Positions 1 through 5,870 are shown, numbered from the stretch's first letter. The stretch: 8,825 bases of DNA from an uncultured Clostridia bacterium (GCA_944376035.1 CALWBJ010000092.1:1-8825); one strand, 5' to 3'. The notes: a model not told the origin generated them from the letters alone. Numbers and translations are program-made.

Positions 1-127
1 GCGATTTCAGCGGAATTTACATCCGTACTAAATAAAAATCATCAGACGTAAAAACCGCAGACAAAATAAGATTTAATTTAGAATAAAATAAAAAAATAAA
101 AACTTAAAATTCAAAAAGTATATTAGT
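1..127. other. AT-rich sequence upstream of rplL, no confident gene
   Basis: All three forward frames reach a stop codon by position 51, so at most the last few codons of an upstream gene could lie here. None of the three short tails resembles the C-terminus of ribosomal protein L10, the usual upstream neighbour of rplL. From about 60 onward the sequence is almost purely A/T with long A-runs, which would give an unstructured, A-rich leader before the rplL ribosome binding site. I found no convincing -35/-10 pair. Confidence 0.5.
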
Positions 128-140
128 GGAGGATAAGAAA

Positions 141-515
141 ATGGCAGACATTCAGAAAATGTTAGAAGAAGTTAAAGGTATGACGGTTTTGGAACTTAAC
201 GAACTCGTTAAGGCTTTGGAAGAAGAATTCGGCGTAAGCGCTGCTGCTCCCGTAGCGGTTGCTGCTGCTCCCGCTGCTGCGGCTGCTGCTCCCGCTGCCG
301 AAGAAAAGACCGAGTTCAAGGTTTCCATCAAAGAAATCGGCGACAAGAAGATCGAAGTTATCAAAGCGGTCAGAGAATTCACCACTCTCGGTCTCGGCGA
401 AGCGAAAGCGCTTGTTGAGGCTAAAGGCGTTATCAAAGAAAACGCTACCAAGGAAGAAGCCGATAAGATCATCGCAAGATTCAAAGAAGCCGGCGCAACC
501 GTTGTTGCCGAGTAA
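141..515 (+). CDS. rplL: 50S ribosomal protein L7/L12
   Basis: This encodes L7/L12, the multicopy protein of the ribosomal stalk that anchors on L10 and recruits translation GTPases (EF-Tu, EF-G, IF2, RF3). The 124-residue product has the expected three parts: an N-terminal dimerisation helix pair (about residues 1-31, with LEELxxL-like heptads), a flexible Ala/Pro hinge (about 33-54), and a C-terminal factor-binding domain with the typical segments KIEVIKAVRE and LGLGEAKALVE. The ATG at 141 is preferred over an in-frame GTG at 126, because GGAGG at 128-132 sits 8 nt upstream of it and homologues begin near here. The loop after ALVE is one residue shorter than in E. coli and lacks its proline. 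The gene is followed by hairpins and a terminator, not by rpoB, so it may be a separate unit. Confidence 0.97.
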   Translation: MADIQKMLEEVKGMTVLELNELVKALEEEFGVSAAAPVAVAAAPAAAAAAPAAEEKTEFKVSIKEIGDKKIEVIKAVREFTTLGLGEAKALVEAKGVIKENATKEEADKIIARFKEAGATVVAE

Positions 516-769
516 TCGGAAAGTAAATTTCTTTTGTCAGGCGGCGTAAGTTTTCTGACGAAGTATTTATTCGATTTTTTCGGAATATTTCAACCGTTAA
601 AAAGTTTGATTTAGTCTGAAATCTTAAACGGAAATTATAAACCGAGCCTAAAGCGGCGTACGGTTTTGGTATGCACTCAAAAATTTTAACATATTAAAAA
701 TATATGTTAAACATTCGGGGTGCATATTTTTATTTTAAAAATTCGTTTGGATTACTTTCAGTTCGGGTA
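516..769 (+). other. Non-coding hairpin-rich 3' region after rplL
   Basis: No coding signal is seen between rplL and the next promoter. Instead there is a run of inverted repeats. A weak stem pairs 533-539 with 554-560 (around GTCAG/CTGAC). GTTTGATTT at 604-612 pairs with 619-629 across a 2-nt bulge. AAACCG at 639-644 pairs with 661-666, with an inner GCC/GGC pair at 646-648 and 655-657. The strongest is the nested hairpin at 670-726, which ends in a T tract. The run looks like a structured 3' UTR or small RNA ending in a terminator. Its function is unknown. Confidence 0.5.
670..736 (+). terminator. Nested-stem intrinsic terminator, probably of rplL
   Basis: The outer stem TATGCACTC (670-678) pairs with GGGTGCATA (718-726) with one G-U pair. 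Inside it, TTTAACATAT (685-694) pairs perfectly with ATATGTTAAA (702-711). The hairpin is followed directly by TTTTTATTTT (727-736). It lies between rplL and the promoter of the next gene, so it most likely ends the rplL transcript. Confidence 0.75.
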
Positions 770-798
770 TTGACTTAAAAATTTTTATCTGCTAAACT
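770..798 (+). promoter_or_regulatory. Sigma-A-type promoter of the SDR gene
   Basis: TTGACT (770-775), a 17-nt spacer, and TAAACT (793-798) preceded by TGC, an extended -10 element. The predicted start near 805 gives a leader of about 46 nt before the ATG at 851. Confidence 0.65.
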
Positions 799-850
799 TT
801 ATATAAATCTTATAAAAATTTTATAGAAAGATATTAATTGAGGAGGGAAT

Positions 851-1771
851 ATGAAAATTCTTGTTGTAGGAGGAACGGGACATATAGGTTCGTTTCTGGT
901 CCCGAAGTTGGTTAAAAACGGGCACGAGGTTTTCGTCGGTACGAGAGGCAGGACAAAACAAAAACTGTATACGGAAAACGGATTTGAAGGAGTAAAATTT
1001 ATAAATTTCGACGTTTCTAAAGACGAAGAAGTTTTAAGTTTAAAAAAATACAATTTTGAAGTTATTGTTGATTTTCCTGGTGAGGCGTATAGAATATGGA
1101 GGCTTTTAGGGGACAGCGTTTCGCATATTGCAGCCTGCGGTTCACTTTGGATGTTCGGAAATCCGCACGTGGTGCCCACACCCGAAGTATTACAGGAAGT
1201 TTTCTGGGATTACGGATATAAGACGCGTTTTGATCGGTTTTGCGAAATGCTTGAAGCAAACAACAGAAAAACCGCAGCGGTAACGGGTGTAATGATTCCA
1301 AACGTTTGCGGGCCGGGAAAGATTCCCTTAGACCAGTACGGGTGCAGATCTGTAGAAAATCACAAAGATATGATTGCAGGAAAAACGGTTTACTTGCCGG
1401 ACGGCGCCGAAAGCCTTATAGGACCTTGTGATGCGGAAGATATAGCCGATTTTTTTGTGCTGGCGATTGAAAACCGTGAAAAATCTTCTAATCAATTATT
1501 TAATATAGGTGCGGAATATTCATTGACTGCAAGTGAATTTATAAAAGCATACGGGCGTATTTACGGAGTGAATATACCGATACAGAAAGTTTCCTGGGAC
1601 AAATACGTAAAAGAGATAAATTGCGATATCGGCGCATGGTGGCATTTTTACGCGCATATGCTGCCCGATATAAGAAAGGCGAAAAAGTTACTCGGATATT
1701 CTCCTGAATATACTCCCGAGCAGACTATGTACCGTGCGGTTGAGTGGATGAAAAAAGAAAAATTGTTATAA
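851..1771 (+). CDS. NAD(P)-binding epimerase/dehydratase-like SDR protein
   Basis: This 306-residue protein has an N-terminal Rossmann fold with the dinucleotide-binding motif GGTGHIG (residues 7-13), then a region ending in SLWMFG that matches the usual SSxxVYG strand of extended short-chain dehydrogenases. A DAEDIADFFVLAIEN segment and FNIGAEYSLTASEF match the C-terminal substrate-domain pattern of NAD-dependent epimerases. The catalytic YxxxK is not intact: the best match is Y121-G-Y-K-T125, with Lys at +3 instead of +4. This points to an atypical SDR, and the substrate cannot be predicted. The start is supported by AGGAGGG at 841-847. The gene has its own promoter and a strong terminator, so it is probably monocistronic. 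Confidence 0.85.
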   Translation: MKILVVGGTGHIGSFLVPKLVKNGHEVFVGTRGRTKQKLYTENGFEGVKFINFDVSKDEEVLSLKKYNFEVIVDFPGEAYRIWRLLGDSVSHIAACGSLWMFGNPHVVPTPEVLQEVFWDYGYKTRFDRFCEMLEANNRKTAAVTGVMIPNVCGPGKIPLDQYGCRSVENHKDMIAGKTVYLPDGAESLIGPCDAEDIADFFVLAIENREKSSNQLFNIGAEYSLTASEFIKAYGRIYGVNIPIQKVSWDKYVKEINCDIGAWWHFYAHMLPDIRKAKKLLGYSPEYTPEQTMYRAVEWMKKEKLL

Positions 1772-1796
1772 ATTTAAGTTAAATATTTCACATAAT

Positions 1797-1849
1797 GCCC
1801 GAACGTCAGACTGATAATAACGCTCAGTCTGACGTTCGGGCGTTTTTTT
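1797..1849 (+). terminator. Strong intrinsic terminator of the SDR gene
   Basis: A perfect 18-bp stem, GCCCGAACGTCAGACTGA (1797-1814) with its complement at 1824-1841, has a 9-nt loop and is followed by seven Ts at 1843-1849. It lies 26 nt after the SDR stop codon. Confidence 0.95.
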
Positions 1850-1931
1850 GTTTTCGATTTATTTTTTAAGTTTGAAAATATAATTTTTGTAAAATAATTA
1901 AAGAACTGAAAAGTAACAGTGAAATTCATAC

Positions 1932-1967
1932 TTGAATAAGTTTGATAATTGTGTTAAAATTTAATTA
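1932..1967 (+). promoter_or_regulatory. Promoter whose start site coincides with the methyltransferase ATG
   Basis: TTGAAT (1932-1937), a 17-nt spacer, and TAAAAT (1955-1960) preceded by TGT (extended -10). Counting the usual distance from the -10 element puts +1 at about 1967, the A of the ATG. The transcript would therefore have essentially no 5' leader. The elements are visible in the sequence; the start site is inferred. Confidence 0.55.
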
Positions 1968-2581
1968 TGGCAAATATAAGATTTAAAAGCGTTAAAAAGC
2001 ATTATGACCTTCTTGTAGAAGAAAATAACGACCCTGTTTACGACTGCGAGGCGCTTGCAAGGTATATGGATAAATGGGACGGACAGACATTTATAAACGC
2101 CATGCGGCTTAAAAAGTCAGACTCGGTACTTGAAATAGGGGTGGGTACGGGAAGGATTGCGCAAAAAATACTCCCGCTTACGGGTAAATTCACGGGAGTG
2201 GATATATCTCCAAAAAGTATAGAGAAAGCAAAAGAAAATCTTAAAGCATATTCTCCCGTTTTAGTTTGCTCTGATTTTTTGATGTTTGAAACCGAAGATA
2301 AATTCGATTGCATCGTTTCCACATTGACTTTTATCCATATAAAGCGAAAACAAAAGGCAATAAAAAAGGTTTCAAAACTCCTTGCTCCGCAAGGGAGGTT
2401 TGTCCTTTCAATTTCAAAGAAACCTGAAAAAGTTCTCGATTACGGCAGCAGAAAAGTGAAACTTTACCCCGATGATAAAGACAAAATTTTAAGGTATCTT
2501 AAAGTCGCAGGACTTAATATTGAGAGCGTTGATGAAACGGAATTTTCCTATATAATTGTAAGCGTAAAAACAAGTTTTTAG
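1967..2581 (+). CDS. Class I SAM-dependent methyltransferase
   Basis: This 204-residue protein has a seven-strand Rossmann-type methyltransferase core. Motif I is LEIGVGTGR (55-63), the acidic residue ending strand 2 is D79 in GVDIS, a D103 follows strand 3, and the post-motif FDCIVSTLTFIHI (113-125) is typical of small UbiE/Methyltransf_11-like enzymes. The segment LAPQGRFVLSI matches strand 5. The N-terminal helical region (DPVYDCEALARYMDKWDG) probably caps the substrate site. The substrate is unknown. No Shine-Dalgarno sequence precedes the ATG and no better in-frame start lies downstream, because residues from the very N-terminus fit the family. Base composition looks more AT-rich than at the right end of the window. 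Confidence 0.88.
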   Translation: MANIRFKSVKKHYDLLVEENNDPVYDCEALARYMDKWDGQTFINAMRLKKSDSVLEIGVGTGRIAQKILPLTGKFTGVDISPKSIEKAKENLKAYSPVLVCSDFLMFETEDKFDCIVSTLTFIHIKRKQKAIKKVSKLLAPQGRFVLSISKKPEKVLDYGSRKVKLYPDDKDKILRYLKVAGLNIESVDETEFSYIIVSVKTSF

Positions 2582-2659
2582 GAGAAAGAACATTGAGTGC
2601 GAATAATTACTTAAAGCGGCATTTATTACTTTTCTGATTATATCGTATTTCGAAAGTTT

Positions 2660-2690
2660 AAAATTTCTGAAAGTTTAGAAAATTTTTTAT
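2660..2690 (+). terminator. Weak AT-rich hairpin, possible methyltransferase terminator
   Basis: AAAATTTCT (2660-2668) can pair with AGAAAATTTT (2677-2686), with a bulge, across an 8-nt loop, and TTTAT follows. The stem is nearly all A-T, so terminator strength is doubtful. Confidence 0.3.
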
Positions 2691-2731
2691 AAAGGGTAAT
2701 TGTAATCAAATTATGTCTAGAAATACTTTTA

Positions 2732-2759
2732 ATATCAATAAAATATTATTTTATGATAT
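2732..2759. repeat. Inverted repeat upstream of the lipoprotein promoter
   Basis: ATATCA-A-TAAAAT (2732-2744) pairs with ATTTTATGATAT (2748-2759) around a 3-nt centre, giving 12 bp with one bulged A. It ends 16 nt before the -35 hexamer. It could be a regulator site or a hairpin in the tail of the upstream transcript. Confidence 0.4.
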
Positions 2760-2775
2760 AAAATGGCGAGATTTA

Positions 2776-2804
2776 TTGACAATTCGTTAAATAATCTGTA
2801 AAAT
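2776..2804 (+). promoter_or_regulatory. Sigma-A-type promoter of the lipoprotein gene
   Basis: Consensus TTGACA (2776-2781), a 17-nt spacer and TAAAAT (2799-2804). Predicted +1 is near 2811, which leaves about 33 nt of leader to the ATG at 2844. That also rules out an upstream TTG at 2817 as the start. Confidence 0.8.
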
Positions 2805-2843
2805 AGAAAAGAGAGTTTGGAGAAAACTTTTCCGGAGAGAAAT

Positions 2844-3749
2844 ATGAAACGTTTTTTTAAGATTTTTGTAAATATGCTTGCAACAGCGGTGCTTGCTGTT
2901 TCCGTACTCGGACTTACGGCTTGCGGCGAGGATTTGAGGCGAGTCAGATTGACTGTCAGTGTTTACGATTCAGACGAGGGCAAGGCTGTTGAGAAGACTC
3001 TTGACGTTGATTTATACCGTCATCTCGCGCCCGATACCGTTGACGCCATTCTCGGCTATATACAAGCGGGATACTACAATGACACGTTTTTTTATGTGAT
3101 GAGCGATTATTCTTCCCAGATAATGTTCGGAGATTTGAAATATTCCAAGAATACCGATAATTCCGATGTTATTAGTAAAAACCTTATTGAAGGTAAGTTG
3201 CCGCCCATGATTGACGGAGAGTTTGAAAGGGGCGGTACGAGCGGATCAAACCTTACAAACAAGGAAGGTTCGATAGGACTTTGGAGAACGTGGACGGCGA
3301 CCGACGATAAAGACGGCTCGGATTATAAAACAAGCACTTCCGTTGACACGGGAAGGGCGACTTGGTTTATGCCAACTTCCGATTTAAGCGCGAGTTATGA
3401 TGAATGGTTCTGCGTGTTTGCTCAGATAGACCTTAATAATGAAACTAACAGCGAGACCTGGACTGCCATAAAAGAGGCTCTCACTTTTACCGATGAAGAC
3501 CTTTACGAAACTTATACTATTTATTATACAGGCACTTACGACGAGAATAAACCCGATGAAAACTACGGTCTTGAATTCAATTTCATAAGAAGCGTTGCTT
3601 TTGACGCTGATGAACTCGGTGCGTTCGAGGCAGAGGGAGGCCAACTCGTGGAGTACAATGCATATGAAATAAAAGTTCCTTTTATAAATAAGGCTAATAA
3701 AGTAAATAAAGCAGTAGGGGCAAAGATAGTTTCGGTTGAAGTTATTTAA
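2844..3749 (+). CDS. Lipoprotein with a degenerate cyclophilin-like domain
   Basis: This 301-residue exported protein starts with a basic, hydrophobic signal peptide ending in the lipobox LTAC, with Cys27 as the lipidated residue; it should be anchored on the outer face of the membrane. Residues about 35-195 follow the cyclophilin (peptidyl-prolyl isomerase) pattern: LAPDTVDAILGYIQAGYYNDTFFYVM (split here as LAPDTV at 61-66 and GYYNDTFF at 76-83), QIMFGDL (92-98), KEGSIGLWRT (140-149) and WFCVFAQI (188-195). The catalytic FHR of active cyclophilins appears as F83-Y84-V85, so the key Arg is missing and isomerase activity is doubtful. A further domain of about 100 residues follows. GGAG at 2834-2837 supports the ATG at 2844. 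The gene has its own promoter and terminator. Confidence 0.8.
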   Translation: MKRFFKIFVNMLATAVLAVSVLGLTACGEDLRRVRLTVSVYDSDEGKAVEKTLDVDLYRHLAPDTVDAILGYIQAGYYNDTFFYVMSDYSSQIMFGDLKYSKNTDNSDVISKNLIEGKLPPMIDGEFERGGTSGSNLTNKEGSIGLWRTWTATDDKDGSDYKTSTSVDTGRATWFMPTSDLSASYDEWFCVFAQIDLNNETNSETWTAIKEALTFTDEDLYETYTIYYTGTYDENKPDENYGLEFNFIRSVAFDADELGAFEAEGGQLVEYNAYEIKVPFINKANKVNKAVGAKIVSVEVI

Positions 3750-3767
3750 GATAATTCGGGAATTTTT

Positions 3768-3817
3768 AAGCCCTTCCGCGCTAAATATTTTAAGAGCGCG
3801 GAAGGGCTTTGATTTTT
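3768..3817 (+). terminator. Strong terminator of the lipoprotein gene
   Basis: A perfect 15-bp, GC-rich stem AAGCCCTTCCGCGCT (3768-3782) pairs with 3795-3809 across a 12-nt loop, followed by TGATTTTT. It lies 18 nt after the stop codon. Confidence 0.92.
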
Positions 3818-3865
3818 ATCGGTTAAAAACAGTCGCTGTACGATTTTTAACCGATTTTGTATTTT
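3818..3865 (+). terminator. Second hairpin with T tract, back-up terminator
   Basis: ATCGGTTAAAAA (3818-3829) pairs perfectly with TTTTTAACCGAT (3844-3855) over a 14-nt loop, followed by TTTTGTATTTT. It stands 8 nt after the first terminator hairpin, so the two form a tandem terminator on the plus strand. Confidence 0.6.
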
Positions 3866-3924
3866 AATAAAGTCTTATATCTTACTTTTTTAATTAGGAA
3901 ATATAACTTACCTTTTTAATTGTA

Positions 3925-3974
3925 AAAAACTAACTCGGGTCGCAAGTTAGTTTTTAAACAAGTTAGTTTTTAAA
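3925..3974. repeat. Inverted repeat with duplicated right arm
   Basis: AAAAACTAACT (3925-3935) pairs perfectly with AGTTAGTTTTT (3945-3955) around a 9-nt loop. The right arm lies within AAGTTAGTTTTTAAA, which is repeated exactly 16 bp further on (3944-3958 and 3960-3974), so the left arm has two equally good partners. It could act as a terminator in either direction; T runs follow on both strands. Confidence 0.65.
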
Positions 3975-4021
3975 AGAGTTATTTTATTTTAAAACTTATA
4001 AATCGTTAATTTTTAAATAAA

Positions 4022-4073
4022 AGAACAAAATAAAAAGGCGTAAAGAAATTAAAAAATCTCATTATGCCTTTTT
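4022..4073 (-). terminator. Terminator of the minus-strand gene, possibly bidirectional
   Basis: AAAAAGGCGTAA (4032-4043) pairs with TTATGCCTTTTT (4062-4073), 12 bp with one G-T mismatch/wobble. On the minus strand the stem ends in Ts and ATTTTGTT follows; on the plus strand TTTTTCTTATTTTTTT follows. It lies 60 nt beyond the minus-strand stop codon and probably serves that gene. Confidence 0.75.
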
Positions 4074-4132
4074 CTTATTTTTTTATTTTTTATTTATAAA
4101 GATAGATTTGTTTTAAATAAATATCCGAAAAA

Positions 4133-5071
4133 TCAAACTTTTTTCAGATTGGTTATTTTACGTTCTTTTAATTCTAAGATAAAATATTCTACTCCGTAAA
4201 TGTTTTCATTTTTCTTATAAACAAGCCCCACTTCGTCTATCGAGCGGAATATGGGAGGGGGCATCACTCCTATAAATTTACCTAAGAAACCTTTTAATTT
4301 ATCCGATTTATTCTTCATGTTATCGTCTAGATATTCTGTAAAGTTACCTCCTGCCGCATACTCTTCGAAAAAAGCGTAGGGCAAAAGCCTTTCGGGGAGT
4401 TTGTCTGGACTGAAAGACGGTGAGCATGTTACTTCCCGTGATTTTTCTTTAAGTTCGCCGTCGAATGTCCAGACGGTTTTTATGCGGTGTTTTGCCATGT
4501 CTTTATAAGACTGTTCGGTGATAAAAACCCCGTCTGTCTGATAATTGTCTACCTCTCCCGAAAAAACGGTTTTGATTTTTCCGCTTATGGAATATACGTT
4601 AAGAAAAGTTTTTTCGCTTTCGGAGGCTACCGAAACAAACGCATTGTTATCGATGTAAAAATGTTTTACGGTAACGTTTTTAAAAACGCAGGAAAGATTA
4701 TGTATATAAAAGTCGTCAGGGGTTTCGACGGAAATTTTGTAACCGTCGTCGTTATATACGGTAACAACGGCATCGCGGAATTTCTCCTGCGCCGTTATTC
4801 CGAACTGTCCGCCGCGGTGCGACGCATTGAATTTTATCAGATACCCGCCTTTTAAATCAGTCACCGAAACGCCTTCGGGAGGTGAGGAAAGGAAATTTTC
4901 GGTGAGCAGAAAATTTACGCCTTTTTCGCCGCTCGATAGCGGGCAGATTTCTATAAACGGATTGTCTTCCGTCTTGATATCGCAAGCCTTGACGCTGTCG
5001 GTTATAATTCCGAAGTAAAGTCCGTTAAGTTTTATTGCCGCGGGGTAGCCCGAGGAAAAATAAAAATACAT
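4133..5071 (-). CDS. Uncharacterised 312-aa protein
   Basis: I do not recognise this protein. It has no clear signal peptide or membrane segment, so it is probably cytoplasmic. The first 220 or so residues alternate short hydrophobic strands with turns (for example KVVTV-like, FLNVYSISGKIKTVF and IKTVWTFDGEL), suggesting an all-beta, sandwich or propeller-like domain. The last 88 residues (225-312) change character: two amphipathic helices (RLLPYAFFEEYAAGG and a Lys-rich one) followed by strands VGLVYKKNENIYGVEYFILEL, compatible with a small alpha+beta domain. The ATG at 5071 has no ribosome binding site at a normal distance, and the predicted start site is only about 4 nt upstream. It is divergent from the HTH-like gene at 5157. 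Sense codon structure and length make it very likely real. Confidence 0.75.
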   Translation of the reverse strand: MYFYFSSGYPAAIKLNGLYFGIITDSVKACDIKTEDNPFIEICPLSSGEKGVNFLLTENFLSSPPEGVSVTDLKGGYLIKFNASHRGGQFGITAQEKFRDAVVTVYNDDGYKISVETPDDFYIHNLSCVFKNVTVKHFYIDNNAFVSVASESEKTFLNVYSISGKIKTVFSGEVDNYQTDGVFITEQSYKDMAKHRIKTVWTFDGELKEKSREVTCSPSFSPDKLPERLLPYAFFEEYAAGGNFTEYLDDNMKNKSDKLKGFLGKFIGVMPPPIFRSIDEVGLVYKKNENIYGVEYFILELKERKITNLKKV

Positions 5072-5074
5072 ACA

Positions 5075-5111
5075 TTTTAAAATTATGTATATTTTCTCCT
5101 TATTATGTCAA
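5075..5111 (-). promoter_or_regulatory. Minus-strand promoter in the divergent region
   Basis: On the minus strand TTGACA lies at 5111-5106, then an 18-nt spacer and CATAAT at 5087-5082. Predicted +1 is about 5075, only 4 nt before the ATG at 5071. The only AGGAG (5100-5096) falls in the promoter spacer and would not be transcribed. ATACAT (5070-5075) and ATGTAT (5085-5090) form a small inverted repeat over this start site. Confidence 0.5.
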
Positions 5112-5156
5112 TAAACGTATAAAATAAAAAATTATGTTTTCATAAAAGGAGAAAAA

Positions 5157-5870
5157 ATGGAAAAAATATACGGTTACAAAGAAAAAGACGTTATAGGGCT
5201 TGCAAAGTATCTTTCAGAACGCAAAAATAAGTCGCTTACAGAAATGTTTGAAAGTTACGGTCTTATGATAGGTAAGGCAAAAGGAACGGTAAGGAATATG
5301 TATTATGCTCTTGCAAGATACTGCAACGAGCATCCCGAATTCTGCGCCGAATATCTTGGCGGAAAACCTATAAATGTAGGAAAAATAGTAGAATTTGACA
5401 AAACCGAAGAGCGCGAGTTGGTGAAAAAAATACTTCTTGCCAAAAAAGACGGAAAATCGGCGCGCAGTATAATTACAGAACTCGCGGGAGGGGATATGAA
5501 AACCGCTCTGCGTTATCAGAATAAATTTCGCAACGCGGTAAGAAACAATACGAGGCTTGTTGCCGAGATAATAAGTGAAATTCGCTCGGACGACGTCAAT
5601 AATCAGTTTGCCGCCGCGGATATGAGAGACGTGGAGAGAACCGGTCGCATAATCCCCGATGCACAGTTTAAAAAACTCAGAAACGAAATTGATAATCTTG
5701 TCGGCAGAATATCTTTAAAACTCCGCAGAGAAAACGCTTATCTGAAAGACCGCATAAATTCTCTGGAACTTGAAAATATGCGCCTTAACAATATGCTTTT
5801 CGGCGGTTCCGGTGCAGTCAGCGTAATGCACAGAATAAAAGCGGGAAAAGATAAAAAACTCGTAAACTGA
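5157..5870 (+). CDS. Putative DNA-binding protein, two HTH-like segments and coiled coil
   Basis: This is a 237-residue protein of unknown role. Residues 8-55 (EKDVIGLAKYL to KGTVRNMYYALARY) and 84-129 (EERELVKKILLAKKDGKSARSII to DMKTALRYQNKFRNAV) look like two related helical units, each ending in a basic, aromatic helix suited to DNA contact. They recall the Myb/helix-turn-helix style of RsfA-type sporulation regulators of Firmicutes; this is a family resemblance, not a proven assignment. Residues 168-214 form a probable coiled coil (LRRENAYLKDRINSLELEN has Leu/Ile heptads), so it is likely a dimer. The start has AGGAG at 5147-5151, 5 nt upstream. The region just upstream holds TATAAAAT (5118-5125) but no good -35. 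It is divergent from the 312-aa gene, which it might regulate. Confidence 0.75.
   Translation: MEKIYGYKEKDVIGLAKYLSERKNKSLTEMFESYGLMIGKAKGTVRNMYYALARYCNEHPEFCAEYLGGKPINVGKIVEFDKTEERELVKKILLAKKDGKSARSIITELAGGDMKTALRYQNKFRNAVRNNTRLVAEIISEIRSDDVNNQFAAADMRDVERTGRIIPDAQFKKLRNEIDNLVGRISLKLRRENAYLKDRINSLELENMRLNNMLFGGSGAVSVMHRIKAGKDKKLVN

Larger units (their letters stand above)
3750..4132. other. Convergent intergenic region, hairpin-rich, no gene seen
   Basis: About 380 bp separate the lipoprotein from the convergent minus-strand gene. I see no open reading frame with a start and ribosome binding site. It holds four hairpins (3768-3809, 3818-3855, 3925-3955, 4032-4073), an imperfect 19-bp direct repeat with 26-bp period (3878-3896 and 3904-3922, around CTTACTTTTTTAATT), and a perfect 15-bp direct repeat (3944-3958 and 3960-3974). 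Otherwise it is nearly pure A/T. Confidence 0.7.

Noticed and set aside
1..51. Tail of rplJ in the first 51 bases
   Set aside because: None of the three frames gives a recognisable L10 C-terminus; the stretch is too short to decide.
126..140. GTG at 126 as start of rplL
   Set aside because: It overlaps the GGAGG ribosome binding site at 128-132 that serves the ATG at 141, and the extra residues are not typical of L7/L12.
2817..2843. TTG at 2817 as start of the lipoprotein
   Set aside because: Predicted transcription start is near 2811, leaving no room for a ribosome binding site. The ATG at 2844 has GGAG at the right distance and opens directly into the signal peptide.
3878..3974. Short AT-rich repeats as a CRISPR array or insertion-sequence end
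   Set aside because: Only two copies of each repeat, no uniform spacers, no cas genes, no transposase and no target-site duplication seen.
4487..5018. Plus-strand open frames inside the 312-aa minus-strand gene
   Set aside because: They have no ribosome binding sites, lack sensible protein character, and overlap a longer gene with a matching terminator and promoter.
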